A DNA stretch of 32,379 nt from SM1-50 sp964467345 (GTDB taxonomy: Archaea; Thermoplasmatota; E2; DHVEG-1), in assembly GCA_964467345.1 (NCBI GenBank), contig CAYXPY010000020.1:1-32379 (forward strand), in the 5' to 3' direction. Below are positions 31,328-32,379 of this stretch, piece after piece (the first letter of the stretch is position 1; the number at the start of each line of letters is the position of its first letter). The notes under the pieces are model-generated. The model had not been told where the DNA came from. It worked only from the letters and a program-made list of their open reading frames with translations, and ran no database searches. Both the position numbers and the translations under genes were made by a program.

Positions 31328-32379
31328 TTATGGCCCTGTTTCTTCAAGTCCAAATGTCAGAAATGTTGATGGTGAATTTTGGTTGTGATACTCCGTCTTA
31401 ATCCATGAGGAAGAACGGGCAATAGAGGACATGCGTATTTCATCCATTCGGCCATCAAACCAGTATGAATTCGGAGGGTTCATGTGGCCTCGGCCGATAC
31501 TCATATTATGAGAAGGTAAAGATTCTGATCCCGTTGTCGTCGTTGCCCAGCCATACAAGGTTCCATCAAGGTACAAACTTAGGTTAGCATCGCTCATCCT
31601 GGCTGTATAATAATGATAGGTTGTATAGTCAGGAATGGGTTTCTTAAAAATCATAAGATAAGCATTCGTCGTAGCACCGTTACCAATTGAAACGGTCATA
31701 TTCATACCATAATCCACTGCCATCTCTAATCCTTCATTTTTATAGGATCCGCCGAGAGCATTGGTTAGGATTGTCTGAAAATCATTGTTCGCGTCAATTT
31801 TCATCCAAAAACTGATGGTTTTATCACCAATGCCTAAAACAGAGTGACCATTAATCCATATGTTATCATTTGTCCCATCGAACTCCTGGCCTGCACCTAT
31901 TTTCCCACTGATTTCTTGTGGTTCATTCGGCGCTCTTTTTATCCCACTATACCCATTTGATGTGCTATCAGCAATTAGAACAGAGGTTGCATCGTTCATA
32001 TGCCAGACCGCTTCATAACCTGAATCCCAGGTTTTCTCTGGATACTCCTGATTGATACAACTAGGGTTCCCATAATACAGGTAGAACTCTGTATCCTCAA
32101 CCGAAGAAACATATGGGATGTCAACCCAAGCAACTAGTGTACCCGAAGATGCTGTAAACGACTCTAGATCATGATACAATCGCGTTGACATGCCACTTTT
32201 GTTCATAAACAGGATATCACCACCATCATTCTGCGCTTTCAGAAACAAATCCTCATCCGTAATACTTACAAGCACAGGAAAATGCACCAAATTCTCATCC
32301 ACAAAAGAATGATTCACCGTGACCTGTTTCCGATACGACCACCCAAAATCAAACGGGTTGAACTCCGAAGGATACCCCG
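31328..32379 (-). CDS. DUF2341/LamG-domain surface protein, 5' end beyond the window
   Basis: The reading frame stays open from its stop at 31328 to the window edge, so the GTG at 32317 is internal and the gene is cut here; 350 codons are visible. The first visible residues (GYPSEFNPFDFGWSYRKQVT) lead into the DUF2341 signature WSYRKQVTVNHS, with VHFPVLVSIT and a Trp/Tyr-rich stretch to about YLYYGNPSC. A concanavalin-like LamG jelly roll follows (EAVWHMNDATS, GQEFDGTND, ISFWMKI, YLDGTLYGWA, FDGRMDEIRMSSIARS). Such proteins are secreted or cell-surface and may bind sugars. Four N-x-S/T sequons (NHS, NMT, NLS, NMS) are present, so it could be a target of the glycan made next door. It ends soon after the LamG domain, without a visible membrane anchor. 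Confidence 0.82.
   Translation of the reverse strand, partial: GYPSEFNPFDFGWSYRKQVTVNHSFVDENLVHFPVLVSITDEDLFLKAQNDGGDILFMNKSGMSTRLYHDLESFTASSGTLVAWVDIPYVSSVEDTEFYLYYGNPSCINQEYPEKTWDSGYEAVWHMNDATSVLIADSTSNGYSGIKRAPNEPQEISGKIGAGQEFDGTNDNIWINGHSVLGIGDKTISFWMKIDANNDFQTILTNALGGSYKNEGLEMAVDYGMNMTVSIGNGATTNAYLMIFKKPIPDYTTYHYYTARMSDANLSLYLDGTLYGWATTTTGSESLPSHNMSIGRGHMNPPNSYWFDGRMDEIRMSSIARSSSWIKTEYHNQNSPSTFLTFGLEETGP

Overview
The window looks archaeal. It encodes archaeal families (a DUF357 protein, an HAE3-type MMPL exporter, SAM hydroxide adenosyltransferase, and two nucleotidyltransferase/left-handed beta-helix NDP-sugar synthases). AT-rich TATA boxes lie about 25-60 bases before several starts, Shine-Dalgarno sequences are of the GGTGA/GGAG kind, and hairpin-less T-tracts follow several genes. 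A euryarchaeal or thermoplasmatotal lineage is a reasonable guess, but the sequence alone does not fix it. No tRNA, rRNA, CRISPR array or intact mobile element was recognised.

Bases 1-6990 are housekeeping or accessory: a TrkH-type K+ channel subunit; a winged-helix regulator with an MMPL/RND exporter (minus strand); a divergent DUF357-flavin reductase pair; a convergent SAM hydroxide adenosyltransferase; and a small zinc-ribbon protein. Between the regulator and the DUF357 gene lie two tandem, near-identical palindromes that look like operators.

From 7000 to 31170 the window is a large surface-glycan locus. (a) 7114-11342: sugar-1-P nucleotidyltransferase, GlmS, and a second nucleotidyltransferase/acetyltransferase form an operon for UDP-GlcNAc-type precursors. 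(b) 11428-15707: a lipid-linked oligosaccharide flippase, then a small methyltransferase, GDP-mannose 4,6-dehydratase and a GT2 glycosyltransferase. (c) 15918-22652 (minus): a PP-loop N-acetyl-sugar amidotransferase and a compact six-gene set that matches a complete CMP-legionaminic acid pathway (legF-legI-legG-legH-legC-legB in transcription order, the exact reverse of the reaction order). (d) 22749-25359: a GT-B-like enzyme with HP and STSG motifs (candidate nonulosonate transferase) and, divergently, a membrane-anchored GT2. (e) 25443-28039: dehydrogenase, N-acetyltransferase and aminotransferase of the WbpB/WbpD/WbpE (WlbA/B/C) type, i.e. 2,3-diacetamido-uronic acid synthesis. (f) 28059-31166 (minus): NDP-sugar epimerase, UDP-glucose 6-dehydrogenase and GalU, for UDP-glucose, UDP-glucuronate and possibly their 4-epimers.

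The locus can therefore plausibly supply at least four activated sugars (UDP-GlcNAc, a GDP-6-deoxy-4-keto-hexose, CMP-legionaminate, and a 3-acetamido-uronic acid), plus transferases and a flippase. No oligosaccharyltransferase (AglB), initiating transferase, HisH/HisF-like partner for the amidotransferase, or WbpA-type UDP-GlcNAc 6-dehydrogenase is present, so the locus is incomplete here. The window ends inside a DUF2341/LamG surface-type protein that carries several N-glycosylation sequons.
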